The notes: generated by a model from the sequence alone, not told the origin. 20,791 nt of DNA from Desulfobacterales bacterium (GCA_030145015.1 JAQYWI010000096.1:1-20791); one strand, 5' to 3'. Counted from the first letter of the stretch, positions 1-7,471 are shown. A program made the numbers and translations.

Positions 1-72
1 CACTAGAACGATAGAACGCCTGTTTATCTTTTAAGGCTCCATGATGAAAAACATCCCTGTATGGAGAACGCC

Positions 73-273
73 ATGGGAAAAAATAGAATAAGAGATAACG
101 GTGGCACACGCGCAAGGACAGACAGGCGTCAGACCAACTCAATTTATATCAAATTGGATCGCCGAACCGGGAAGGATCGCAGATCAGGCAACGACCGCAG
201 GGAAGGTGCCGGCCATTTTATCACCATCGAGCGTAGAGATATCTATAGGAAAAAAGACCAATATAAAATCTGA
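73..273 (+). CDS. Small basic DRR-repeat protein of unknown function
   Basis: 66-residue, highly charged, Arg-rich protein with no recognised enzymatic domain and no membrane segment. Its middle carries a short tandem motif, DRRTGKDRRSGNDRR (about residues 33 to 47), plus a further DRR near residue 17 and ERRD near residue 54, so DRR recurs with a 6-residue period. Similar DRR/GxDRR stretches occur in small Desulfobacterota proteins and beside PilZ domains; that is recollection, not a search. The ATG at 73 is preferred over the in-frame ATG at 61 because GGAGA (63-67) lies 5-6 bases upstream of it. It ends 18 bases before the next gene, so the two are probably co-transcribed. No function is assigned; nucleic-acid or nucleotide binding through the arginines is only a guess. 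Confidence 0.6.
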   Translation: MGKNRIRDNGGTRARTDRRQTNSIYIKLDRRTGKDRRSGNDRREGAGHFITIERRDIYRKKDQYKI

Positions 274-291
274 AATCCAAAGGAGAAAACT

Positions 292-654
292 ATGGCAACC
301 CAGGACAGATGTTGTACGATCGTACCCTATTTCAAAGTTCAGAGCGGCAAACTTGGAACTTTTAAGGAAATGTGCGAACAATTTGTTGAAATAACCAGCA
401 CGGAGCCCAAATGCCTGTATTACGGATTCAGTTTCGATGGCGACACGGCCCATTGCCGGGAAGGCTATCAAGATGCCGAAAGCGCTCTGGCCCATCTCGA
501 GAATGTCGGCACGCTGCTGCAAGAGGCCCTCAAAATTTCCGAACTCACACGTTTGGAAATTCACGGCCCCGAAGAAGAATTGGCAAAGCTCCGTAAGCCC
601 CTGGCTGAATTGCAGCCTCAGTTTTTTACCCTCGAATATGGTTTTCGCCGCTAG
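292..654 (+). CDS. ABM-superfamily (dimeric alpha/beta barrel) protein, putative monooxygenase-like
   Basis: 120-residue soluble protein. The opening strand VPYFKVQSGKLGTFKEMCEQ, then EPKCLYYGFSFDGD and an acidic YQDAESALAHLENVG segment, follow the plan of antibiotic-biosynthesis-monooxygenase (ABM) and quinol-monooxygenase-like proteins: a beta strand, a long helix, a substrate-facing strand with EPxCLxY, and a helix. The C-terminal part (about residues 80 to 120, ending in FFTLEYGFRR) is a second element seen in longer members of this group. An AGGAG Shine-Dalgarno at 280-284 supports the ATG at 292. It lies 18 bases after the DRR-repeat gene and is followed by a terminator hairpin, so it probably ends a two-gene unit. 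Substrate and activity are unknown; some family members are not enzymes. Confidence 0.75.
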   Translation: MATQDRCCTIVPYFKVQSGKLGTFKEMCEQFVEITSTEPKCLYYGFSFDGDTAHCREGYQDAESALAHLENVGTLLQEALKISELTRLEIHGPEEELAKLRKPLAELQPQFFTLEYGFRR

Positions 655-713
655 TTGATCCGAAGATTCAGTTCGATTTTGATTGGATAATCTTGCCAGG
701 ATTACACTCTTTG

Positions 714-741
714 GCGCAACAGGATTGTTGCGCTATCTTTT
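714..741 (+). terminator. Probable intrinsic terminator after the ABM-like gene
   Basis: A perfect 7-bp inverted repeat, GCGCAAC (714-720) and GTTGCGC (727-733), with a 6-base loop is followed by a T-rich stretch, TATCTTTT. It lies 60 bases after the stop codon at 654, where a terminator would be expected. The U-tract is interrupted. Confidence 0.6.
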
Positions 742-783
742 CCGCTTGTCCTGTAGGGAGTCTTTGATGAACGTGCAAAAAAA

Positions 784-811
784 ATAACAGGTCTGTTTAG
801 TTTTGTATAAT
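784..811 (+). promoter_or_regulatory. Possible sigma-70-type promoter upstream of the PilZ gene
   Basis: A perfect TATAAT (-10) at 806-811 lies 16 bases after ATAACA (784-789), a 4-of-6 match to the -35 consensus, in an AT-rich stretch. It would give an untranslated leader of over 100 bases before the PilZ start. The rest of the 655-953 gap holds the terminator at 714-741 and otherwise nothing recognisable. Confidence 0.4.
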
Positions 812-953
812 TTTACATCGCTGAAAAAGTCGCTAAATTTCAAAAAAATAATAAAATCAATGGCTTAAATATTTGGCACACAAATTGTATTTCCAAACGG
901 TATTATTAACTATTATCGATACAATGGTTAAGATGAACAAGGACACCTTCGAC

Positions 954-1268
954 ATGTACAGCAATTATATCCCAAATGTGCAAACAAAAAATTTAGAGCG
1001 AAGAAAAGATGCCAGGAAAAAAGTCAACGAACTCCAACTGGTAGTTGCCAATTGCAGGACCATGGATAGTGATTTCCAGGCCCCCATTGAAAATGTCAGT
1101 TCCGGTGGCGTTTTTCTTAATACCAATCAACGCTTATTTGTCGGGCAGGAGATCGCGATAAAATTTGATTTTCCCGACGCCGGCAATGCGATTATGGCAA
1201 ACGGCGAAATCGTCAGAACCTCATTTGAAGGCGCCGGCATAAGATTCAGGATGTTTTTTAAAAAATAA
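954..1268 (+). CDS. PilZ domain protein (probable c-di-GMP receptor)
   Basis: Single-domain PilZ protein, 104 residues from this start. It has both halves of the c-di-GMP site: the RxxxR element in ERRKDARKKV (R17 and R21) and the [D/N]xSxxG element in ENVSSGGVFL (N47, S49, G52). The remaining strands (GQEIAIKFDFP, ANGEIVRTS, GAGIRFRMFF) complete the small beta barrel. Such stand-alone domains usually relay c-di-GMP levels to a partner protein controlling motility, adhesion or polysaccharide. The start is uncertain: ATG 954 has AAGGA (939-943) 10 bases upstream; ATG 924, ATG 933 and TTG 873 are in frame but lack a better ribosome site, and the extra residues are not needed for the domain. It appears monocistronic, ending in a terminator at 1303. 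Confidence 0.85.
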   Translation: MYSNYIPNVQTKNLERRKDARKKVNELQLVVANCRTMDSDFQAPIENVSSGGVFLNTNQRLFVGQEIAIKFDFPDAGNAIMANGEIVRTSFEGAGIRFRMFFKK

Positions 1269-1302
1269 AAATATTCGATTGAACCCCTTAATTACTTGAA
1301 TG

Positions 1303-1336
1303 AAGGCAGTCATGATTTTATGGCTGTCTTTTTATT
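1303..1336 (+). terminator. Intrinsic terminator after the PilZ gene
   Basis: AAGGCAGTCAT (1303-1313) pairs with ATGGCTGTCTT (1320-1330) over 11 bp including two G-U pairs, with a 6-base loop, GATTTT, and a T-run at 1329-1333. It sits 34 bases after the PilZ stop. Confidence 0.75.
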
Positions 1337-1573
1337 TGACCATTTCGCTGTTAATAGTGTATAGAGGTATATAGTTAAACGCTGATTTGACGACACATCT
1401 GACCTGAAAGCCGATTTGAATCTGCAAAGCGAGCCAGGTCTCACTTCTCTTTTTACACTTCTCTGAAGAATCTTTACTTCGAATGCTTGCACCGGACAGA
1501 ACCGCAACCGCAGACGAGGATCCTTAAGGCAACTCGAATTTAAACGCACATTCACCGGTATCCTTGGTGCCGG
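1337..1573. other. Intergenic stretch without a recognised gene
   Basis: No convincing coding region. Two visible patterns are a near-direct repeat, GCTGATTTGA (from about 1380) and GCCGATTTGA (about 30 bases later), and a perfect 6-bp pairing, GACCTG with CAGGTC, enclosing about 30 bases around 1400-1442. A reverse-strand open frame across 1310-1555 has no ribosome site or recognisable protein features and overlaps the PilZ terminator. Confidence 0.5.
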
Positions 1574-1631
1574 GAGGTCGTCAGTTCCGTTGCCTGAAGG
1601 GCGACCTCGATGTCAGGCCTCAAAGGGGAGG
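1574..1631 (+). promoter_or_regulatory. Structured leader with competing hairpins upstream of the receiver gene
   Basis: GAGGTCG (1574-1580) pairs perfectly with CGACCTC (1602-1608), and directly inside it TCAG (1581-1584) pairs with CTGA (1594-1597), leaving an AGGG bulge. The alternative pairing GCCTGA (1592-1597) with TCAGGC (1613-1618) is perfect and excludes the first stem. CCTC (1618-1621) can also pair with GAGG (1628-1631), part of the Shine-Dalgarno. The pairings are read directly; a regulatory role is inferred. Confidence 0.4.
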
Positions 1632-1640
1632 TGTCTCGAT

Positions 1641-2030
1641 ATGCCAAAAGAAATTCTAATTGTGGATGATGAACCGGGTGTGGTGGTGGCCCTTCAGTTC
1701 CTGATGGAACAGCAGGGTTACAATGTCTTGGTCGCGCAAAGAGGCGAAGATGCCCTTGATCTGATATACAAATACAAACCGGATCTGGTAATTCTGGACA
1801 TCATGCTTCCCGGAATTGATGGTTATGAGGTTTGTGAAATTGTGCGTTTAAATCCCGATTATCGCAACATCAAAATACTTTTTTTGACTGCCAGAAGAGA
1901 TGAGGTTGAAATCGCCAAAGGTCTGGCGCTAGGGGCGGACGCCTTCATTACCAAACCTTTCTCTAATGATAAGCTTATTGCCGCAGTCAATGAAGTTCTA
2001 GAAAGGACCTATGAAGAAGCCAAGAAATAA
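1641..2030 (+). CDS. Stand-alone response-regulator receiver domain protein
   Basis: 129-residue CheY-like receiver with no output domain. The phosphorylation site is complete: acidic pair D9/D10 in LIVDDEPG, phospho-acceptor D53 in VILDIMLPGIDGYE, switch Thr T83 in ILFLTARRDE, and K105 in ITKPFSND. Length matches a bare receiver, so it must act through a partner: a kinase relay, a protein-protein switch, or the neighbouring GAF protein. The ATG at 1641 is chosen because GGGGAGG (1625-1631) lies 9 bases upstream; an in-frame extension back to 1590 would run through the leader hairpins. The GAF gene starts 26 bases after its stop, which suggests co-transcription. No histidine kinase is present in the window. 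Confidence 0.92.
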   Translation: MPKEILIVDDEPGVVVALQFLMEQQGYNVLVAQRGEDALDLIYKYKPDLVILDIMLPGIDGYEVCEIVRLNPDYRNIKILFLTARRDEVEIAKGLALGADAFITKPFSNDKLIAAVNEVLERTYEEAKK

Positions 2031-2056
2031 TATGGCCCCAGAAAAAAGGAGATCGG

Positions 2057-2608
2057 ATGAAAAAACAACTCATTAATTATGAAACGCTTCTCAAGGTAAC
2101 CAAAGCAATGTCCATGTCCACCGAGCCGGAAGAGGTCGTTCAGTTAACGGTTGAAAGTGTTAAAACATCTTTGGAGATTAAGGGATGTGCCCTGTTTCTT
2201 ATTGATCCCAAAAGCAAGGAATTGGAAGTGGCTGCCGCCAGTGGGCTCAGTTCTGAATATTTGAACAAAGGCCCGTTAAACTCAATCCGCTCTATTGGTC
2301 AGTCTTTGAAAGAGGGACCGGTGGCAATTTATGACGTTACGGATGATCCCAGAATCCAGTACCCGCAAGCAGCCCAGAAGGAAGGCATTGCATCTATTCT
2401 AGCCGTACCTATTTTTATCCGCGGAAATGTCATCGGTTCTATGCGCGTATATAGTTCGGAACAATGGGAGTTCACCCTGGAGGACGTTAATTTTGTACAG
2501 GCACTGGCTCAAATTGCCGGGGTTCTGATAGACATGTGCAGGCTCTACCAGGGGCAAAGGGAATATATCGATGTTTTAATGGATATGCGCGAAACAAGAG
2601 CAATGTGA
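2057..2608 (+). CDS. GAF domain protein (putative sensor)
   Basis: 183-residue soluble protein made almost entirely of one GAF domain (about residues 10 to 165). Visible elements are the helix with STEPEEVVQLTVESVKTSLE, the core strands CALFLIDPKSKELEVAAASG, the loop VAIYDVTDDPRIQYP, and the hairpin SILAVPIFIRGNVIGSMRVYS followed by helix DVNFVQALAQIAGVLID. There is no HisKA, GGDEF or DNA-binding segment, so it probably binds a small ligand or nucleotide and passes the signal to a partner. AGGAG (2046-2050) precedes the ATG. It sits between a receiver and a CoA-enzyme gene (55 bases downstream), an arrangement that suggests these three act in one response. The ligand cannot be read from the sequence. 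Confidence 0.85.
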   Translation: MKKQLINYETLLKVTKAMSMSTEPEEVVQLTVESVKTSLEIKGCALFLIDPKSKELEVAAASGLSSEYLNKGPLNSIRSIGQSLKEGPVAIYDVTDDPRIQYPQAAQKEGIASILAVPIFIRGNVIGSMRVYSSEQWEFTLEDVNFVQALAQIAGVLIDMCRLYQGQREYIDVLMDMRETRAM

Positions 2609-2696
2609 GTCATATTGGGATTTACGAGGATCAAAGACGAGCTTATATAGACTCGCGCTTATATTGTATGACGAAATTTTTAAAGCAAGAAAATCA

Positions 2697-4571
2697 ATGC
2701 AAAATATAGCTTCCTGCAATTGGGAATCAGCAGTTGTTTCCCCAGAAAGACTGGCGAAACAAATCAAGCCCGGCATGAGCATCTTTCTGGGAACGGCAAT
2801 GGCTGAACCCAGAACCACGGTTCGGCATCTGATGTCCTCAGGTGCTAAAAATCTAGAAGATCTCGAGCTGATCCAGCTGGTCAGTATCGGAGATGCCATT
2901 TCCCTGCAAACACTGCAATCCCAGAACTTTCGCCTAACAACCTTTTTTTCCGGCTGGGTCGCCAGCGAAGCGATCGAAGAGGGTCGGGTGGACATGATAC
3001 CCAGCCGGTTCGTGCAGATTCCTCAATTAATCGAATCCCGCCTGGCACCGATTGATGTTGCCATCGTTCAGATCACACCTCCCAATGAGGCCGGATTCTG
3101 CAGCCTGGGCATTGCGATCGATGTGGCCCGGGAAGCCCTCGAGCAGGCCTCCATCCGCGTGGGGGAAATCAACACCCAGATTCCCCGAACCTTTGGAGAC
3201 ACATTTGTTCAGATATCTGAATTTGATTTTTTGGTGCGTTCGACAGATCCGCCCATATACTTTGAACGCTGGAAAACAGATGCGGTTTGGGATCAGGTAG
3301 CTTTACACGTTGCTTCGTTAATTGAGGACGAGAGCTGCCTGGCGTTTACAATCGGTCCACTCTACGAGGCGCTGGCCAAACAGCTGGTAAATAAGCGTAA
3401 TCTGGGGATACATTCGCCCTTTTTCACGGATCCGTTGATGGATCTGATGCAAAGCGGGGCGGTTACCAATCGACGCAAGCAAACACATCGCGGCAAATCA
3501 CTGACTTCCTATGCCCTGGGCACCCCGAAGCTGATGGAATGGCTTGATAACAACCCTCTGGTCGAGTTCCAGCGCGTCGATAAGGTGTTCAACCCGTTGA
3601 TCATCGGCCGTAATCCTAAATTTGTCACCGTCGTTGCGGCCAGGAAGGTGGATTTGTGCGGCCGCATCGGACTTTACGTTGGAAAAGGCAATGTCGCCAC
3701 CGGACCGGCTGAGGTGATGGATTTTTTGAGCGGTGCCGAACTATCGGAAGGCGGACGAACCATCTTTGCCCTCACCAGCCGGGACCCAAAAGGCATGTCC
3801 AATATTTTGTTGTCCATTGCCGATCTGCCCAATCAGTTCGGCGCCTTCGAATCAATTGGCGCGATCGTTACGGAGTACGGCGTTGCCTATTTAAAGGGAC
3901 GTACCGTCAGGGAACGGGCGCAGGCCCTGATTGATATTGCGCACCCGGAGGACCGCGCCGGCCTGGTGCAGGCAGCCAAAGATAACAGGATTTTATACCA
4001 GGACCAGATTTTCCTGGCAGAGAGCGCGCGCCTCTATCCATTTGACATCACTGAAACCTATACGATCGATGACGATCTTGCGGTAAGATTCAGAGGCATG
4101 CGACCCTCTGATGAGGAAGGCATGCGCCATCTGTTTTATCGGTTTTCAGAAAAAACGGTATACTACCGGTATTTTCAAACGATTAGAAGCATGCCGCATG
4201 CGAAAATGCAAGAATACGTCAATGTGGACTGGAATCAGGTCATGTCAATCGTCGGGCTGGTCGGTGAAGAGGGAAAAGGTCGTATAATCGCCGAGGCACG
4301 CTACATCAAAATTCCGGGCAGCCCTTTTGCCGAGGTGGTTTTCGTGGTAGACGAGAATTACCAGCGCCTTGGGATTGGCGCTTTTTTATACAGGATGTTG
4401 ATCCGTCTGGCTAAAAAGCGGGGCGTCAAAGGATTTGTAGCCGAAGTCTTGTATTCCAATATCGGCGGCATTATGAAGATCTTCAAAAAAGGAGATTTGC
4501 CGGTAAAAACGCATCTGGAGAGCGGTGTATATCACCTGGAAATTCCTTTCGACGCAGCGGTCACGGCCTGA
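2697..4571 (+). CDS. Acetyl-CoA hydrolase/CoA-transferase family protein fused to a GNAT acetyltransferase domain
   Basis: 624 residues from this start. Residues about 15 to 450 match the acetyl-CoA hydrolase/4-hydroxybutyrate CoA-transferase family: IKPGMSIFLGTAMAEP near the N-terminus, ITPPNEAGFCSLGIA, LGIHSPFFTDPLMDLM, TNRRKQTHRGK, and the C-terminal TEYGVAYLKGRTVRERAQALIDIAHPEDR block. Residues about 459 to 621 are a GNAT domain with acetyl-CoA loop QRLGIG (556-561) after VVFVVDEN. In classic members the catalytic Glu lies in an HTEMFSD-like segment; here the aligned text is HSPFFTD, with Pro241 in place of Glu, so CoA transfer by the usual covalent route is doubtful. The domain pair may be an acyl-CoA sensor or a protein acyltransferase. 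The ATG at 2697 is preferred over TTG 2664; neither has a clear Shine-Dalgarno. Downstream of the GAF gene and convergent with the MFS gene (12-base gap). Confidence 0.88.
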   Translation: MQNIASCNWESAVVSPERLAKQIKPGMSIFLGTAMAEPRTTVRHLMSSGAKNLEDLELIQLVSIGDAISLQTLQSQNFRLTTFFSGWVASEAIEEGRVDMIPSRFVQIPQLIESRLAPIDVAIVQITPPNEAGFCSLGIAIDVAREALEQASIRVGEINTQIPRTFGDTFVQISEFDFLVRSTDPPIYFERWKTDAVWDQVALHVASLIEDESCLAFTIGPLYEALAKQLVNKRNLGIHSPFFTDPLMDLMQSGAVTNRRKQTHRGKSLTSYALGTPKLMEWLDNNPLVEFQRVDKVFNPLIIGRNPKFVTVVAARKVDLCGRIGLYVGKGNVATGPAEVMDFLSGAELSEGGRTIFALTSRDPKGMSNILLSIADLPNQFGAFESIGAIVTEYGVAYLKGRTVRERAQALIDIAHPEDRAGLVQAAKDNRILYQDQIFLAESARLYPFDITETYTIDDDLAVRFRGMRPSDEEGMRHLFYRFSEKTVYYRYFQTIRSMPHAKMQEYVNVDWNQVMSIVGLVGEEGKGRIIAEARYIKIPGSPFAEVVFVVDENYQRLGIGAFLYRMLIRLAKKRGVKGFVAEVLYSNIGGIMKIFKKGDLPVKTHLESGVYHLEIPFDAAVTA

Positions 4572-4583
4572 TCGGGTCGAATT

Positions 4584-5774
4584 TCAATATTCACGTCGAA
4601 ACAGCTTCAGCCATACGGTCCCGCTCATCGCCACCAGCCCTAAAGCTGCAAACGCCACCCCCCACCCGGCGATTCCACTGCCGGCGATATCCAACACGGC
4701 GCCCACGGCCAGCGGTGCCAGGAATCCCATCGAAAGCCCGACAAAGGAATACAGCGCCATCGTCCGGCCGGCTTCTTCAGATCTGGCTGCGGATACCAAA
4801 CCCGCAGTCAGAGAACCGCTGTCTGTCATAATCGCAATCCAATATGCAAAACAAAGACCGGCCACTATTATAAATGTCAGGCCGGCTGCAAACCCGATCA
4901 GACAGCCGATTAGACCGGAAATGAGCATGACGATGGTGATAAAGCGTCGTCGCCCCCAGTACAAAGCGCCTTCATTGCCGAGAATGCTCGCCGGCACACC
5001 GGCTAAAAGAATCAGGGTTACAAGGCTCTGGGGGCTGAGTTTAAAATTGGTCTGGGGTTGGAGGCTCAGACTGAAAAACATAAACGCCACCATCCACGAA
5101 CGGAAGCCGAAAAGTTCCCAGCAATGGGCCGCATATCCTAACATATAGCCTATGGCTGAACGGTTTCGGAGGGCCGGCCGGAAATCCAAAAAGGATGCGC
5201 TGACCACTTGATCCGATGTCTCCGGCGGCCGGGGTCTGACGGCAAGCGCAAAGAGTACAACCCCTGCAACCGGAGCCAGCCCCATCAATATAGCCGCCCA
5301 GCGCCAGTCGAAATGGCCGGTCAGCCATCCCGCCAAAAATACGGACAGGGCGGTTCCAACACCAATGGAAGCCGTGTAGAAAGATATTGCCCGGCTTTGT
5401 TTTGCACCGCTAATCCTGTCGCTCAGCGCCTTCACGCCCGGCATATAGGTGCCGGCAAAGCTGATGCCCGCCAGAAGGCGAAACACTGTCGCCGTCCAGG
5501 TACCCTGCGCCAGCAAGCCAAAGCCCATCAAAGAAACCGCGCCTAATCCGGCCGAAAGCAAATAAATTTTACGGGGATCCACGCGGTCGGTTAAACTCAC
5601 TAAAATAGGTACGCTGGCAGCATATCCCCCGAAATAGATGCCGCTGATCCAGCCGGCCTCCGTATGGGTAAGCGCCCATTCGGCCTGAAAATTCGGCAGC
5701 AGCGCCGGAAAATACATGATGGCCGCCACAGAAAGAATTTCAGAAATGCAGACCCAGACAATTAAAGAATTCAT
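4584..5774 (-). CDS. Major facilitator superfamily transporter
   Basis: 396-residue, 12-helix MFS permease from the ATG at 5774. TM1 (LIVWVCISEILSVAAIMYFPALL) is followed by the periplasmic WALTHTEAGWISGIYFGGY and then the loop 2-3 motif A, SLTDRVDPRKIY. A short central loop (RPRPPETSDQ) separates the halves, and NEGALYWGRRRFI is the second-half motif A. The substrate is unknown; as last gene after the sdhCAB-mmgE set it may import the acid used by that pathway or export a product. The frame stays open 35 codons further, to TTG 5879, but those codons are repeat sequence (5825-5862), so they are probably not native protein. No good ribosome site precedes ATG 5774; a fine GGAGGT lies at 5868-5873, nearly 100 bases away. 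Confidence 0.88.
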   Translation of the reverse strand: MNSLIVWVCISEILSVAAIMYFPALLPNFQAEWALTHTEAGWISGIYFGGYAASVPILVSLTDRVDPRKIYLLSAGLGAVSLMGFGLLAQGTWTATVFRLLAGISFAGTYMPGVKALSDRISGAKQSRAISFYTASIGVGTALSVFLAGWLTGHFDWRWAAILMGLAPVAGVVLFALAVRPRPPETSDQVVSASFLDFRPALRNRSAIGYMLGYAAHCWELFGFRSWMVAFMFFSLSLQPQTNFKLSPQSLVTLILLAGVPASILGNEGALYWGRRRFITIVMLISGLIGCLIGFAAGLTFIIVAGLCFAYWIAIMTDSGSLTAGLVSAARSEEAGRTMALYSFVGLSMGFLAPLAVGAVLDIAGSGIAGWGVAFAALGLVAMSGTVWLKLFRREY

Positions 5775-5824
5775 CAGCAAATGGGATAGAGGAAGTGAGT
5801 TTACGTGTTCGGGGCTTCGCCCGA

Positions 5825-6016
5825 GTTGGAATGCTGGAATGCTGGAATATTGGATAAATGGGTTTTGACCTCCAGACAATAAAGCTTATAGATCGGAGAG
5901 GATACTAGACTGTTGTGTTAATGGCACTAGTCGTTTTAATGATAAGATTAAAAATGGATAATATCCTTTAAAAACCATTATTCCATCATTCCCCTATTCC
6001 ATTATTCCATGATTGA
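5825..6016. repeat. TGGAAT-type palindromic repeat element, copy 1 (mmgE-MFS spacer)
   Basis: The left arm (5825-5862) is built of TGGAAT[G/A]-type units, and the right arm (about 5977-6016) has the complementary ATTCCAT units, so the arms can pair across about 115 bases. The segment ATCCTTTAAA next to the right arm is shared with copy 2 at 8244-8375. The left arm runs into the N-terminal open frame of the MFS gene. No transposase. The rest of the 5775-6084 gap shows no gene. Confidence 0.75.
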
Positions 6017-6084
6017 AACAAAAATTCAGGTCTCAAAAAATCTCTTATATTTTTATCCAGTTACAGGAATTCCGAGACGTTATA

Positions 6085-7470
6085 TTAGCTCTGGTCTTTA
6101 AACAAAAGCATCAAAAAACCCTTCAAATCCGCTTTTTGCTCCAGAGATCTTACCCTTTCTATTATTTCGTTTTGTCTGACTTCAAAAAAAACCGGTGAAA
6201 CCAGGTTTCTGAATTTATCGATCAGCTCATCCCATGTCAGCGGGTTCTCGGGGTCGCCTTTTGGAAAATCGATTCGGGTCGAATACGCTTTCCCATCCTT
6301 TGTCAGCAGGGTCACAGAAGCCGGCCACTTCTTCGGAAATTCGGTTTCCAGTTCCGGATCCATTACACAGGAAATTTTCCCCATCAACTCCCTCACCGGA
6401 GATGATTTGATTTGTTCCGGCGTGTATTCATCCAGCGTGGCCTTTCCACACAAAATTGCCACTGCAGCGCCAAACGGCATACTAAACTGCGCATCAACAA
6501 CCGACTTTGGATTGGATTTCTGTTCTTGCGGCTCAGCGACGATGGCAAAGCCGGCTTTAAGGATTCCTAAGGTCACTTTTTCAACCTGTGCGGCATCTAG
6601 ATTATTTTCGCCCATAATCTTGAGTATGCCGTCAATCGGGCCCTGGTTATATCGGCAGCAGGCGTGCGGCTTAATACTGGTATGCAATACCTCCCAGGGA
6701 TCGCCCCAATCCTGCAGGACTTTGTCGGATTTTGAAGCGGATGAATAGGCATGCAAAAATCCGAAGCGGCCCTCGATAATCGTGCCGGGACCCGTAAAAT
6801 TTTCGCGCGCGAGCAAAGCCGCCATTATACCGCTATGCGCGGCCCAACCGGGGTGCAGGCGTTTGGTAAAGGCCCCGTCAGATAAAAATTCCATGGACCC
6901 CGCCGCCTGACTCCCTGCGATGCCCAAGGCATTCTGCATCGCCTTTTGATTCAGTTTAAGTATTTTTGCGGCGGTGATCGCAGCGCCCATTGTTCCGCAG
7001 GTTCCGGTGGGATGAAAGCCCCGGGCATAATGCGCGGCCGGATCCAGCGCCACCCCCAGCTTGATCATCACTTCGTAGCCTGCGGCTATGGCTGCGATTA
7101 ATTCTTTGGCGGAACAACCTGCGATATGCGCTGCAGCCAAAGCAGCCGGCATGATCGCAACCGCCGGGTGCAGTGAAGCTTCATTGACGACATCATCCAA
7201 TTCCAGAGAATGCGCAGCTGTGCCGTTGGCCATGGCCGCATAAGGAGGGCTGGCCTTATGGTGAGTCCCGATGAGGACGGCACCATCCCGGCTACTATCT
7301 AAATTCAAGATCGCCCTTTGAACAGGGCTGCTGGATTCGCTCAAGGCACCCCGCGCCGCAACCCCGATAAAGTCGAGAACAAGGTATTTAACGCGGTCAA
7401 CGACATCAGTAGTTAATGCCTCGTAAGTGAGGTCATGACACCTTTGAACTAAATCTTTTGTCAGTTCCAT
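6085..7470 (-). CDS. MmgE/PrpD family protein (dehydratase/decarboxylase/epimerase fold)
   Basis: 461 residues, the normal length for the family that includes 2-methylcitrate dehydratase (PrpD), cis-aconitate decarboxylase and iminodisuccinate epimerase. Family motifs in order: ANGTAAHSLELDD (81-93), H101 in SLHPAVAIMPAALA, GFHPTGTCGTMGAA (H153), the TKRLHPGWAAHSG loop (K203, H206), IKPHACCRYNQGPID (K267, H269), and the second-domain DAQFSMPFGAAVAIL. The active-site Asp/His/Lys set remembered from IRG1 has counterparts here, so it is probably active on an unsaturated or hydroxylated di- or tricarboxylate. ATG 7470 is chosen for GAAGGAAG just upstream; a longer frame to 7548 lies inside sdhB. 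Only one base separates it from the sdhB stop, implying tight translational coupling with the SdhAB-like enzyme. Confidence 0.9.
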   Translation of the reverse strand: MELTKDLVQRCHDLTYEALTTDVVDRVKYLVLDFIGVAARGALSESSSPVQRAILNLDSSRDGAVLIGTHHKASPPYAAMANGTAAHSLELDDVVNEASLHPAVAIMPAALAAAHIAGCSAKELIAAIAAGYEVMIKLGVALDPAAHYARGFHPTGTCGTMGAAITAAKILKLNQKAMQNALGIAGSQAAGSMEFLSDGAFTKRLHPGWAAHSGIMAALLARENFTGPGTIIEGRFGFLHAYSSASKSDKVLQDWGDPWEVLHTSIKPHACCRYNQGPIDGILKIMGENNLDAAQVEKVTLGILKAGFAIVAEPQEQKSNPKSVVDAQFSMPFGAAVAILCGKATLDEYTPEQIKSSPVRELMGKISCVMDPELETEFPKKWPASVTLLTKDGKAYSTRIDFPKGDPENPLTWDELIDKFRNLVSPVFFEVRQNEIIERVRSLEQKADLKGFLMLLFKDQS

Positions 7471-7471
7471 T

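Noticed and set aside
2..34. Short frame ending in TAA at the left edge that might be a gene tail.
   Set aside because: Only ten codons with no recognisable feature; nothing can be supported in 1-72 apart from the ribosome site at 63-67.
1379..1442. Possible c-di-GMP-I (GEMM) riboswitch: GAAA, CTGCAAAGC and AGGTCT in an order reminiscent of that class, between PilZ and receiver genes.
   Set aside because: The essential GGCAAACC-like segment and a proper GAAA-capped stem are missing. An Infernal search with the GEMM-I model would decide.
1310..1555. Reverse-strand open frame of 81 codons.
   Set aside because: Overlaps the PilZ terminator, has no ribosome site and no protein-like features.
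5825..6016. Repeat units considered as a CRISPR or minisatellite array.
   Set aside because: Units are short, irregular and arranged as two opposed arms, without constant repeats, unique spacers or cas genes.
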